Below are positions 1 through 13,300 of a DNA stretch of 64,000 nucleotides, in pieces. The position numbers were made by a program, and so were the translations under genes. The notes under the pieces were generated by a model. That model did not search any database. It worked only from the letters and a program-made list of their open reading frames with translations, and had not been told where the DNA came from. Every line of letters begins with the position of its first letter. Positions within the stretch are counted from its first letter, which is position 1. The stretch is from Dendrophyllia cribrosa (lineage: Eukaryota > Cnidaria > Anthozoa > Scleractinia > Dendrophylliidae): the NCBI GenBank assembly GCA_024195265.1, contig JAJLRJ010000006.1:9620639-9684638 (forward strand), given 5' to 3'.

Positions 1-1290
1 TTAGGTTTTCTCTTCAACATTGGCCCGGGTTCGATTTTTTTTTGCGCAAATATCGATAAAACCGCATCAAAGTGTTCGCCAACACCACTTTCCCATACAA
101 TAACAATACAGCGGACACTTACCCTTGGTCCCGAGGTTGAAAAACAAAATAGTGCACCAGACGGCGTATAATGCACCAGTACAAGTCTTTTAAAGCTTTT
201 AAGACCACTTGTAATTGTATTATCCATCACAGAGTTGTTGGATGTTGCTTTTTATATTACACATAAATTTAACACTAATTTAAAAACTACGGTTCAAGAT
301 CGAAAGACTTGCCGCTAAATATATACACATATCTGTGAAGCTCATGCATTGCGTCACGATGAAAGCCTTGTTTTCGGAGGTGAACAGAACAAAAGAAGTG
401 CATATTTTATGTACATTGCATGTAGTTATTTTCTGAAGCGCAAATTGTCCTTATAAGGTACGTAAAAAGAAACTATCGATGAGTGTCTGCTTTCGCGGTT
501 CCCTGATCTTAAGTTCTCTTAAGATATCCGACACCTTGAAATCTAAATGACTGGTTATCTACATAAAACTGTACTGTTAAGACTCGCACTTCGCTGTTGT
601 TTAGGTCAAGCACAATTAAAACCATTAAAACCGAACTTATTTGTTTAGAAATTTTTTTGATATCGTTTACTGTCCGCTTACGGGAGGTTATTTTAGACTC
701 TGTGGACCCTTAATAGGGTTCCGCTTACGATAGGTTAAAAATGTAGTGTTGGAGAGGATGAATCGCCGGGACCGCAGTTTGGTGTCAGCTTAAGGGAGGT
801 GTCCGCTTTCGGGAGGTGTTCGTTAGTGGAGGTCAAAAATATGTGACGTCATTAGTGAACAGCGCTATTCAATAAAAGTGTAGCCATTGCAGAGGTTGAA
901 AACAATAGCTACACTAGCTTGTTAATTAATTGACCCCAGGTTCGAATCCGAGTAAAGTCATCGAATGTTTTTGTTTTCTTTTTTTCCATTCTTTTAATTT
1001 TACAAACGCAAATTTGATGAAGTTTGCAACCTCTGTCGAAAGTCTTAATTTAAATTCTTAATTTCTAAAATTGCGACCCAAAACATTCGACTCTGAAAAA
1101 CTGTGATGAGTTTTGTCATGAAATTTAGCTACCCCGAGGACGCCGCTAAAAGTCAGCTTTAATATGGATCTGTTTCTCAAGTGCAAACCTCTATATACCA
1201 TGAATTGTTGTTGGGTGAAGAATCTTTTATTTAGAGCGTTTCGTATTGACGAGTTAGCTCATAGAGCCTTTGTTTATCATTTTGTTTTAA
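1..1290. other. Upstream flank of the SPRY gene, no coding region seen
   Basis: I see no supportable gene here. Positions 1-110 and 820-900 resemble sequence near 41480-41660 and 20690-20770 (shared CAACATTG and TGACGTCA contexts), so much of it is dispersed repeat. Positions about 668-840 carry repeated GCTTACGGGAGGT-type motifs like the Tigger-like element at 30113. A box-B-like GGTTCGAATCC at 942-952 may be a SINE remnant. A promoter for the downstream gene should lie here, but I cannot point to one. Confidence 0.4.
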
Positions 1291-1294
1291 GAAC

Positions 1295-1361
1295 ATGAAT
1301 ATATCAGCAGAACTTGGAGAGGATTATTTCAGAAAGCATGGAGATATCTTCCCTGTAACAG
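1295..1361 (+). CDS. SPRY gene exon 1 (start codon)
   Basis: ATG at 1295 with A at -3 and an in-frame stop upstream at 1262. It encodes 22 codons starting MNISAELGEDYF and ends in phase 1 at ACAG|GTAATA. The single leftover G completes an Asp codon with the first two bases of exon 2. A further 5' exon cannot be excluded. Confidence 0.55.
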
Positions 1362-4300
1362 GTAATAAGGGCGTTAAACAACCACTACGTTAAAAGACGG
1401 AGAACGTCGCAAACAAAAGGTTGCGTTTAGTCAGCAGTGCAATGGCTCTGCGGAGGCGCGGCGGTGTAGTGGTTAGCGCGTTAAACTTCAGACTTAAATG
1501 TTGGGAGTTCGAACCCTGGTCTCTGCCGTCGGGTTGTCTCCTCAGGAAATCTTTGCTCCACAATGACTCTTTCACCCAGGTATATAAAAGGGTCCCGGCG
1601 GATAACCCTGTGATCTAGACTAGCATATCATATGCGGGAGGGTAAGGGAGGGAGGGAGGGGTGGGTAGCCATACTCTTAGTTCAGCTTCGTGCTTCAGAA
1701 ACTGGGTTAATCTCGAGCTGTGTCAGGACCGCCTGTGGCGCGTTCATATACACATTTTGGTTCATTTTGCCATTTTATGGAAAAACGCAACGACAGTTGT
1801 CCAAACGCAGGATTTATTTTATTTTTATTTCATTTAAGTTTAGACATTGGAAGGAGAGAACATTGCGTGATAAGAAACAATCTCACCCTCCCTCCCAGTG
1901 GTTGCTTTTTGTTGTATGACGTTTTCTTTGTTGTTACCGTTGTGCTTGCCTTAGGTCCCTAACAGAATTTTTAGAACAGAACTATTTATTATATTGTAGT
2001 TATTGTAATGCGCATGCGAACAGACATGCTCAATGCAATCATGCAAGTTGAAAAACATTATTATTATTATTATTATTATTATAACTATTATTAACATTAT
2101 ATAATATACATGCAAAAATTTACGCATCATGATTGGCTGAGAGAATGTCAATTAATCCCAAAAAGTGCAGAAAGTTCACTTGCGGCATTACTATCGTTAT
2201 TCTAAAGGCGGGCAAAAACTTTGTGGGTGTCGCGGTTTACTGGAAAGAGAAGTATCGAGGAAAAAAATTAAACGTATTCTTCTGTTTATTTAGATACAGA
2301 AAAGAAGGTAAATGACATACAAACGAAAGTAGAGGATGTAAAAATGAAACTTACAGAAATAGAGCAAAGCCGACAAATCACGAGTGAAATTCTTATAACA
2401 ACCTTCCTATCCCAGTTTGGGGATCAAGGAAAACTACGTACCAGTCAAACGGTTAGTAGCCTTAACAATTTGACTTGTTTGTTCGAACTTAAAAAATGTC
2501 CTACACGACTTGTTGTTTCACTTATTCGTATTATTATCCGTTTCATCTATTTACGTTACCAACTACAGTGTAATACTATTTAGAATGTTTTACTTCATTT
2601 TATGTCATTTTTTTTTACTGAATTGTATTTTTCAAGATGAAATTTGACATACTTTCACTTTAACTTGAGCTCGCATTCTTCAGTCAAGCCTGAAAGGTCT
2701 GAAAGGTGTAAAAAGTGACAAGACTTTCCGATACGTTACTGCAAAATATGACGCCATTACCATCGAGGCGGCAATTTTAAAGCTATTGAAGTAAATATTT
2801 CGTTCATATTTTTTCAGGAATGTTGCAATTGTGCTCATGATAACTTTGATATAAAAGAAATTTGACTGAAAGTTCGTAATGAAAAGAAAACTGACATCAC
2901 GGATATTATCAGTTTATACTTTTACTTTATTATTCCAAGGCTTGGCACTACCACCCAGGGATACGAATAGAAGGTCCACTTTTGACCTTTAAATGTAGTA
3001 TTCCTAAGGAGTATGTCCGTGGCGCCAGATATCGCAACCACTTCTCGCCCGTGTTTCCCCATTTCGAGGTGAGTAACTACAACTTCTGTCAAAAGTATAT
3101 TAGGCTCCAACGGGGTGGGCGGTCATTTAATGTCAGGCCACAAGAATGAGCTAACATTTGTAAAAGTTCAAACAAACCAAATTTAATTGTTTCCATGAAT
3201 TAAAAACATGTCTTAGCAATGACACAAATACGCATTGTTTAAAATAAGAGAGAGAACTAGATGATACAATGTTTTAAATCTGTTTACTTGTCAATTCTTG
3301 GACTTCAATTCAGTATGGAACATTAAAACCGATCTGCGAACTTCAAATGGATTTTTCAAGACTTAGGTAAACACAGCATGGTAAATGTTGTTTTTAAATG
3401 TGCGAAGTTTCGCTGCCATTTGTTAAATCATGCGAAAAGCAACAAAAACTTTGGACTTCTTCTTTGTGCAATTGTTTATGCTCATTGTTATTATAATTTC
3501 AACCCGTGAGGTATGTTTGAGTCTTTGACGTCACTTTCTCCCATTCGCAACCAAGCCTTGGAACAAGGTTGATTAATGGCGGACGTAAATTCTCGGAAAT
3601 AAATGTTAAAGTGCCGTTACGACGAAAATTTTTGTATTTCGTTTCCGCTTTTTATAACGCAGATAGGTTTAGACAAATGCGAATTGCTAAAATTAGATTG
3701 ATATATTCTTACACAGCCCAGAAATAGCTGGCTGAAAACCCACGAAAATCACGTTAAATCCGTCCACCATTACTCCGTTCATAAATCCGAGCCCACGTTC
3801 TACTGGTTTGCGATCTGGTACACGTGACTTGATTTGTGACGTCAATGACTCAACGCGCGCGGTTCCTCCGGGTCACAGACAACAAAGCCAAAAGGCACGT
3901 GTTGAGTCATTGACGTCACAAAATCTTTAGGCCAACTCGATCCAACTCTCAGGGTTCGGTCCCGGTCATTTTTGAATTGAGTAATGGCGGCAAGCCGAAT
4001 TCGAAATGTAAAGTTAAAATAATGGCACTTCCTGTACGAGTTTTGAGTTGAAACTTCGCAAGGTAAGTAACGAGTACTTATATTTTCAAAATATGAAGAG
4101 AGCAGAAAATGTATATTTTTGTTCACAGTGGCACTTTAAAATAAAATGACTTCTGATGTTCGTAATGGATTGAAATTTGGCAAGATGAGTAAGAAAGTCT
4201 AATGGTACACGAAAATGTAAAAAAATGAAAATAAAAAATTTGATCATAGGGGCACTTTAAATGTATGTGATGATCGAAAGATTCATATAATTGTAAAATA

Positions 4301-7300
4301 CTGTGATAAATATTTAAATATAAGTACAGAATAAACATAACCTTACCTTAAATGTTGTGCATTGCCGTCCTTGTAGTTGATAACGGCGAATTTAAGCGTT
4401 TCGAAGTGTTTTGCGTCGGAGGTTTACCTGAGCGTATAAAAGAGAGACAAGGTGGGAAATGTTGGATTTTGCCCGGTCCAACGCCGAGCCGAACGGCGTG
4501 ACTGTTACAGGCCGGAACACCAAACTCCAGCCGCGGATCGGTCGAGCTTCGATTGCTGGATTTCTCAATATTCTCTGGGGAATTTGCTGGCTTTAAGCTT
4601 GCCTGGTGCGCGGTTTGGAAGCTGGGCGATGGAAATTTCTTGGTGAAAATCGGCTAGGCGCTGCACCGGTCCAAAATCCACCTTTCCTCCCTTGTAGAGG
4701 CATTGTTTCTATTATACGTTCAGGTAAACGTCCGACGCGAATGTTTACTCTAAACTTATATGTATACACCGGTTCTTCAGGAGTTACCCTGGTTTCCTGT
4801 GAGTTATTATTTGATGTATACGGTGGGCGTTCTCGCGTGTAAGTGTGTGAAAGGGCTAGCACCTGGTTACTTGAGTGATCGTTTTGTGACAAGATCTACT
4901 GTTCATGATCACAACACAAAAAAAAAGTACTATCTTAATATTCCAGCAGCTTATCAATCGGTTGCAGGTCAGCGAACTTTTCTATATAGAGCAATTTAAC
5001 TCTGAAACTCATTGCCACGTGCGATTACTACTGCAGACAGCCTGCGTACTTTCAAAAAGAAACTTAGAGAATTCCTTTTTCGAATCATTTCTTGTTAGCT
5101 AGGAGAGTTACCTGTTGATGTTTTAATTTAATTTAATTCAATGTTTATCGCAGTATTTTACAATTATTTGAACCTTTCCATATTCCCATATTTTTCCTCT
5201 AAATTTTAAAATACAAAGACCTACAGACGGTCACACAGTTTGTGTGGGTGCCCTGTGATCATATCAGCTCACGTGTAACATTAGTTATAAAACATACGCT
5301 CACGTGTACACTCTGTACACTCTGTTATGTAACATGTGTAATGCCCTAATTTAGCGTGGTGAATGGAAAAGGAAGAAGTGAGTTTGAGAGGGCGCTTTAT
5401 TGGCTTCGGCTGGTTGTTTTCTTTCGAATACGTACAGAATATGGACTTAAACTGTGGTTTATAACCTTTACTGGACAATCTAAAGTGCCAGCTTTAGCCC
5501 CCGCCGCGGAGAATACGCTATGACGCTCAATAGAATACGCAATGACGATGCGAAATGCGCTCCCGATTGCGATGTAAACAAAATATGCATATAACATGTA
5601 ACACGAGATCCCGGATAAAGTTTAATGGGAAAAGTGAAGAAGGCGCTGCACTCCGGAATGGGATTATCGGATTATCACACCTATAGCTACTTATCAACTA
5701 TTCCCTTTAAACTATTTTTTAAGAATATCTCGAGTTCGGTTAACAATTTTGCAAAACTTCTTTCAATATTATCTAGATTAATGTTATATCTTTACAGAAA
5801 TTAAAAAAGCTAAAATTATGCAAAATGGGACCAAAAAAGGTTCACAGTACCCTTCATTGCATCACCCAGTTTTCAATGCGTATTTTTGTCACGCAAGTTT
5901 AATTCATACGTTTTATGTGAACTTTTACAAATGGTAGAAAAACCTCGCACATTTAAAAACAACATTTACTGTGCTGCAGAGTTTTCAAAGGAATCACGAC
6001 ATTTTGCATATTTGTCCCCGTCCTGACTACAACACATTCAACGTTTCGCGTATTCACGAGTTAAAAAATGAAAGCTTAAGGTTTATAAAAATTACTAGTG
6101 GATGCATGAGCTACAAAGGCGAATGCATTCGGCAGTTTTTATAGACTTCATAAGTGCACTATTTTCTTTTATAAAATGCTCAAGGAAATGCGCGCGCTAT
6201 GATTGGTTAAACCGAGTTCATTATAACTCGATAAAGCACGCGTGTGACGTAAGGTTCATTATAACCGTTTTTATTTTATAAAAGAAATAAAAAAACTTGT
6301 TCCTTGTGCATTGTTGAGTTGTATAAGCACTTGGGAATTTTTAAGAACACTCGAGAAGTGCGAGAAGCACTCGCCTTTGGCTCGCGCGTGTTATATTCAA
6401 GAAATAAAAAACGCGCCAAGTACATTATTAAGTTATATAAGCACGCGGTAATTTTTAAGAACACGAGAGAAGTGCAGAGAAGCACGAGCCAAAGGCGAGT
6501 GCTTCTCGCACTTCTCGAGTGTTCTTAAAAATCACCAAGTGCTTATATAATTCAACAATGCACGAGGAACAAGTTTTTTATTTCTTTTATAAAATCAGAA
6601 AACGGTTATAATGAACCTTACGTCACGCGCGTCATTTTTCGAGTTATAGTGAACTCGGTTTACCCAATCATAGCGCGCGCATTTCCTTGAGCATTTTATA
6701 AAACTCAATAATGCACTCGGATTTTTTTTATTTCTTTAATAGAACATAGGAAAACTATCTCCTATTTACAAACTTGACAACATTGGCTTGTTGAAGGTAA
6801 CCTCGGGTGGCCTTGCACATTGTGTACATGAATCTATTTATATGTTACTTTACTTTCCAGAAACCACCATTAATTACTCTACGAGCTTCTACGACAAACA
6901 TGTACAAAATTTACAAGTTACTTGACACACAAAAAGAAACATTTATGCAATTACACGGTGCGTCACTGCAGTTGGGGTTACTATTTACACAATCTAAAGT
7001 AAAATAACAAGCGCTTATTTATCAACAAGGTCAAGATCAGATAATAAAAACTCTTTCCTTCTATACTCATGCCAAATGATGGCAAGCCCAGACGAAGGAA
7101 CATTCCCTAATAAGCGACAGCGGTCTTGAGTCAGTAAGAGTTTCCGAGAATAGAACGCATAGGCCTACTCTGGGACCTAAAGTCGCCGTAACTTTAGGCG
7201 ACTTTAAGCGATTTAAGGCGACTTAAGGCGACTTAAGAAAAAATTAGGCATGAGAGAGTTGCCGGCAACTCTTTTGATAACTCTCGGCGACTTTCGTTCT

Positions 7301-10300
7301 CGTTTTGTCCGGCTTTGCATTATGATCGATAACTGTTTCAATAACAGCAACAGTCTCTTATAGTTGATTAATTCCACGAAAAATATTCAGCAAATCCTTT
7401 ACAACTGACTTGACAAATGGTGTTGCCTCTTTCACCCTAGGTCATCATTATAGAAACTGGCGAGAAAGGGGTCCTGGGAATAAGTATGGTGTATGAAGGC
7501 TGTAATACCACTGAAATGCCAGGAGATCATGCTGAAGGATCTGTTGGATACTATACTTATAATGGAGCAATCTATCACAGAAACAATCAAGAAAGGCGGA
7601 AAAAAAAGAATACCGAAGGTATGGAATCCTGCGAGAGCCTACCCAAATGAAAACCTTAAGTTTGGCCATTCACTTGAAAGCTATTGAATAGTTCTTTCCC
7701 TTGGTACTGTTTTCATGCTCTACAAGTGCTTCTGACATTTGAGACCTTTGTTGTTTGCGTAGTAATATGTTCGAAACTGAATTTATTTAGTTGCTACAAG
7801 TTAAACATAAGTGAGTGACAATGCTATTAAGTGTAAAAATGGTGCGAGTGCATATGATTTGTAGTGTAAACAAGTGCGTAGTATTACACCTTCAAGTGAA
7901 AGCTACTGAGCACTACTTTTTTGCGGTATAAGGGGACGCTATCTTTGCATTTGTTAATGACATCCTTAGAGTGACTATTCCTATGAAAATTATAGAGCAG
8001 TGCCTTCTTAACTGACTCAGGTCGGGCATTTTTGGGACTGGGGGAGGGCGGATCCCCCCACCCCTTCTCCGTAACTTCTGGAATATTAAAGCTATGGCCG
8101 TGAAACTTGAATATTTTATAGTACGGCAAAAAATCTCTAAGTCAAGGTAGCTCACATAACGTGAAATTGCGTTACCGTTTCCAATTTACCGCTATGTTGG
8201 ATCCGCCATCCATCTTAAATTGTAACGTTAACTACGAAAAACTTTAAAATGCTCTGTTTAATCGTTAATTTAATGAGAGAATTCACATGTCATAAAGACA
8301 AAAATGTCAGAAAGCTTACTTGACTACTGACTAGCCATCTTTGCTTTTGTTAATGACATCCTTAGTGTGACTATTCCTATGAAAATTATAGAGCAGTGCT
8401 TTCTTAACTCTATTCAGGTCGGGCATTTTTGGGACTGGGGGAGGGCGGATCCCCCCACCCCTTCTCCGTAACTTCTGGAATATTAAAGCTATGGCCGTGA
8501 AACTTGAATATTTTATAGTACGGCAAAAAATCTCTAAGTCAAGGTAGCTCACATGACGTGAAATTGCGTTACCGTTTCCAATTTACCGCTATGTTGGATC
8601 CGCCATCCATCTTAAATTGTAACGTTAACTACGAAAAACTTTAAAATGCTCTGTTTAATCGTTAATTTAATGAGAGAATTCACATGTCATAAAGACAAAA
8701 ATGTCAGAAAGCTTACTTGACTACTGACTAGCCATCTTTGCTTTTGTTAATGACATCCTTAGTGTGACTATTCCTATGAAAATTATAGAGCAGTGCTTTC
8801 TTAACTCTATTCAGGTCGGGCATTTTTGGGACTGGGGGAGGGCGGATACCCCACCGCTTCTCCGTAACTTCTAGAATATTAAAGCTATGGCCATGAAACT
8901 TGAATATTTTATAGTACGGCATAAATTCTCTACGTCAAGGTAGCTCACATGACGTTAAATTGCGTTTTTACTTACCATTTCGAATTTCCGCTATGTTGGA
9001 TCCGCCATCCAGTTATTTATTCATCATGTTTAAAAAGTGCCAATTTGTGTCAAAATTAATCAAAATAAAAAAAAACAAAGCTAAAAACATCTTAAATTGT
9101 AAAGTTAACTACGAAAAACTTTAAAATGCTATGTTTAAACGCTAATTTAATGAGAGAATTCACATGTCATAAAGACAAAAATGTCAGAAAGCTCATTTGA
9201 CTACTGACTAGCCATGTTTATACATATGTGTATACATATCCTCACACTCACTGAACGCTCTCAAAAAAATGTTCTTATGATGAGCATTCGTCCAATAAAA
9301 TCTTTCTTTGTATGAAAATGGGAAAATTAGCCTAAACATCACCAGAACTGTTATACTGTGAATAATGCTGGCTGGCTCTGCTGCAGTGACGATGTTCTCG
9401 ATGTCCTGGATACAGAGCTCATCCAGGGTACTGCTTTGCCATACCAGATTTATGTAACAGAATAAAAAGAGTCCTAATGCCTGTTTCACGGACTGCCGAC
9501 AGTGACTTAGTATACAGTGCACCAGCCACTAGTTTGCAAAATACATTTTGTGATTCTTATTTTCACTTCAACTTTTCTGGGTGTGGTTCTAATTTTTTTA
9601 GTCTTAAAGTGCGAGCATTTTAACGAGAGCAATTGGGAAAAACGTTCTTCTTGTATACTGTTCGTGTACATTGTACAACTCGTACTTAATGTTTGAAAAT
9701 TTGGTGTTAATGGAAGGAACCAAAAAGCCACATCAACTGCAGGTAACGATGTTTGAAACATTTTTTGTGTCATTACGTAGTCTGCGCGCAGGAGCAAGGA
9801 AATCGGAGACGGCTGCATACAGGCAAGTCGTTACGCTGTAAATTTCTGCCGGTAAGAGTTACTGTCTTCGCTGTAGTTCGTTCAAATTTGCACCGCTCTG
9901 TTCAGGTAGCCGTGTGTTTAAACAATTTGTTTTGATTCTGAATTGAACTTTTTTAAGATACGAAACACTTGTCATTAGGAATTCTCCGCCATTTTTCTGT
10001 GCTTTAACTCGTATAGTCATTACTCTGTCGTTCTTTAAGTAGACGAGAGCTCTCCATATAAAACTCTCAATTTGTTTACGTTTAAGCTGAATTTAAGCGT
10101 GGCAAAATTATCATTCGCTGCTTGTTGTGTATGAAATGGCGCGAGGTAAAATATTGTAGTGAGCCTTTTTGCCGAATAAAAGAACGAAAACCTCAATAAT
10201 TATTTTTCGAAACAGTAACTTTTCATCAATGTATTGAAATATAAAACAGTTATAGCACCCAAGCTTGTGCAATATTGCCTGATTGTCGACATGGCCACAT

Positions 10301-13300
10301 CGGGCGATATTGCGGGCCATTTTACACTGTAAGTGTGAAAAATCGTTCTCGCATCGTATCGATTAGAAAAAGCGGTATCGTATCATCCATCAGTATTTTT
10401 TTAGTAAAGTGTAGAAATCATCCCGTTGAAGACCTGGATTTTTTCAACATAACTGCGAGGATTATTTCTTCACTTTACATTATCTATCCGCAGTTCACAT
10501 AGTCTATATTATTTATTCACATACCGTACCTAATTTGTAAATATTTGGTTTGTCGTAGGCCCTAAGGCTGGCTCAGGTGATCGCATTCGCTGTACAGTTA
10601 TGTTTGAGAAAAAGCGAGACATAGACGGCAAAGTTCCAGTTTTCTTTACTCTGAATGGCAAGAAGATAATAGTAAAAAAGACAGTTAAAGATGAAGATGA
10701 AGATAAAGATGAAAGGAGTCATTTTTATATGGACTGTGATAATCCGCTATTCCCTTACATTGGCATGACGGAAGGTTGTAGTGTGTTGGCCAAGGTAAGA
10801 ATTTTGCTTGAATCATGTTCTTTTAAGACCTTGAAAGTACATCTTCAAATTCGTCGTCCTTCAGGATATCTCGTTACTATTCGTGTATAAGTTTCTTTTA
10901 TATTTGGAAAAATCTCAATTAGATACACAGTCAAACCTTTAGTTTCAAAGCGGTCACCCTTGAGGAATAGCCATCTGACCGCGGATTAATAAAGATTGAC
11001 CGCTTAATAGAGGTGTTCTAAAATTTAGCATGTAGTGTAGCAAAAATTGAACTAGAATGCGAGATTGCTCACATGATGTATATTTTATTGCTAACAGCAA
11101 TAGTAATACAAAATGTGATGAATAGGAATTTAGCAATTTTATTTCCAATGAAGTTCATGCCTGGCTATCGGATTTTATAATGTTGTTCGTAAGGCAAATC
11201 TTTATTGTAAACCACATCATCAAAAGTTTTGCCACCACATTTAACATAAAACGAAACAATTAGTTATGGTTGTCTGTAGTTTGGGGTCGCGTAGCTTAAT
11301 TTCGTGAAGCAAGTCACTCACTTTGTTTTGTGCAAATAAGAGTTCTTTCTGACCATTAAACTAGGTGACCGTTTTAAAATAGAAGTGAAATACAATCAAA
11401 TCAATCGCCAATTGGGAAATTTAAACGGTGACCGCGTCTGCTAAATAGAGGTGACCGTTAAAGAGGTTAAATTTACAGTAAATATGGGGAGCGATTTAGG
11501 GGGATTTTATAAGTAACCGCTTAACAGATTTGGCAGTTAGTATATCCAAACTTGAATCTCTTTTCCTTTTTCTGATTGGAAAATATTGACGATACCCTGG
11601 TTAAACGTTCACGATGCAAAGCGTTGTAACGTTCGTCGATCGATGATTGATGATCGATGCTTGACTACATGTACACGGCCATCTCTCCGGTAAAAGCGAG
11701 GGAAGACATATCTTTATAAGTTAGGGGGTCACTATTGACGTACAAAGTTCAAGAGAAAAAATTATATTGTAGACTTTTGCATATCCATTAATAATATAAT
11801 AAAGAAAGGGAAGTACTAAGCCATACTTTTCTATAATACCGTGTTTTTTTTTCTGTAGTAGTTTACAAAAAGATATTTCTTGATTTTGAATTCGAGCACG
11901 TTTAAAAAATTATCATATGAGGACCGTACGAGGACCGTACGTGGTGACATGAACGGGCCAAAAAAAGGCGTCCGGTCCTGCGAGGATCGCCTACGGCCCG
12001 ACTTACACAGTGCGAACTGAGACAATTTTGTAAGCGTACAAAATCCACAGTTCTGACTCACACTGATTACAAACCGCATTTTAAAGAAAAAATCGTTAAC
12101 TGTAGCCAATGTGGCTAATTTATAGTCCAATCTATCAGAAAAAATATTTTAAAACAAGTAAGCTAAAATCGAAGTACGAGCTGTTGATTGCTGTTCAATT
12201 GTTTATAAACTTCTCGTTTTTTTAAAGCCGTGAACTGGTGAGATTGTTCAGCTCCAATCCAGTTAAAGCAAAGCTCAGAAACATTTTTACGAAGCATCGA
12301 GTCCATATCATATTCCAGAGGCGATTAGTACAAGGAATTTTGCTCCTTCGTTCACTTCGTGGCGAGCGGTTGTTAAAAACTTTGAACGTTACTTTGAACC
12401 AGCCTTTAATCAGCTTCGCCAAGAAATATTGTGACACAACTGAAAATTTCGTGCATTTTTTGTTCAATCACGTGATCGATAGTTTTCCCTTTTCTTCTCC
12501 TTTTTCTTATTATTTTTCATAAAAATTCGCGGTTAAGTGGTCATATAATAAAATGCCTATTGACTGAGTTAGGTCGGGCCTGACGGGAAAATATTTGGCT
12601 CTCGGTCAGGTTAGGGTCACTTCCAAATTATCTTGTTATATTTCCTCGCTCTCGAAGTTTTTTTTAACTTATTATTTATTTTTGATCGGCTTTTTCCAGA
12701 TGTGTGCTAGAGAGGATGACGAGCACCACAGCTCACAGCTGCAAGAGATAAAAGCTGATCCTGCTGATGTTGGTAAGCACTGATTTCAGATTTTATTTCT
12801 TGAATACGCAGATCATCTGCATATTCAGAAATCGTGTTAAAGGCCCATCGTCACTAACCGTGACTCATTGCGGGCGTTCTAGAATTTCTGGGACCACGAA
12901 AATCCATTTTGTGGCGAGAAAGTTTGATTCCTAAAATAATCCGTTTACATCGGGGAATCTGTATCGTCTATTAACTTCAAGATGATTTCGTTCAAATATT
13001 TAGTTCATATTCAAGGCATTGCATCTTGTTTTTGTATATTTTCTTTCATTTCCCATCGTTACTGATCGATACGTTTTCTAAGCAACGCCGCCGAAGGCTC
13101 GAGGCGGCTGTCAAGAAACGAGATCCTTCAGAAGGTTTGGCTCAGAAATTCGGTCGTCCATGGAAAAGAAATAGGTATATTAGACTGCCTACTAGTTAAG
13201 ATTTATCTTCGAATCTTTTCTTTGTAATTTTTTTCCACACACACATACTGTCAGTTTAATTTACATTTGAATATTATTACCGTTGATGCATGACCGGTCG

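Noticed and set aside
6861..6957. Alternative end of SPRY exon 3 at CACG|GTGCGT
   Set aside because: It would leave phase 1, which does not fit exon 4.
7884..8922. Recurring - strand peptide starting MSYLDLEIFCRTIKYSSF
   Set aside because: It recurs only because the 397-bp unit does. Its length varies, stops differ between units, and there is no known domain.
9208..9522. 104-codon - strand frame
   Set aside because: No recognisable family; it lies in an intron of the opposite-strand gene.
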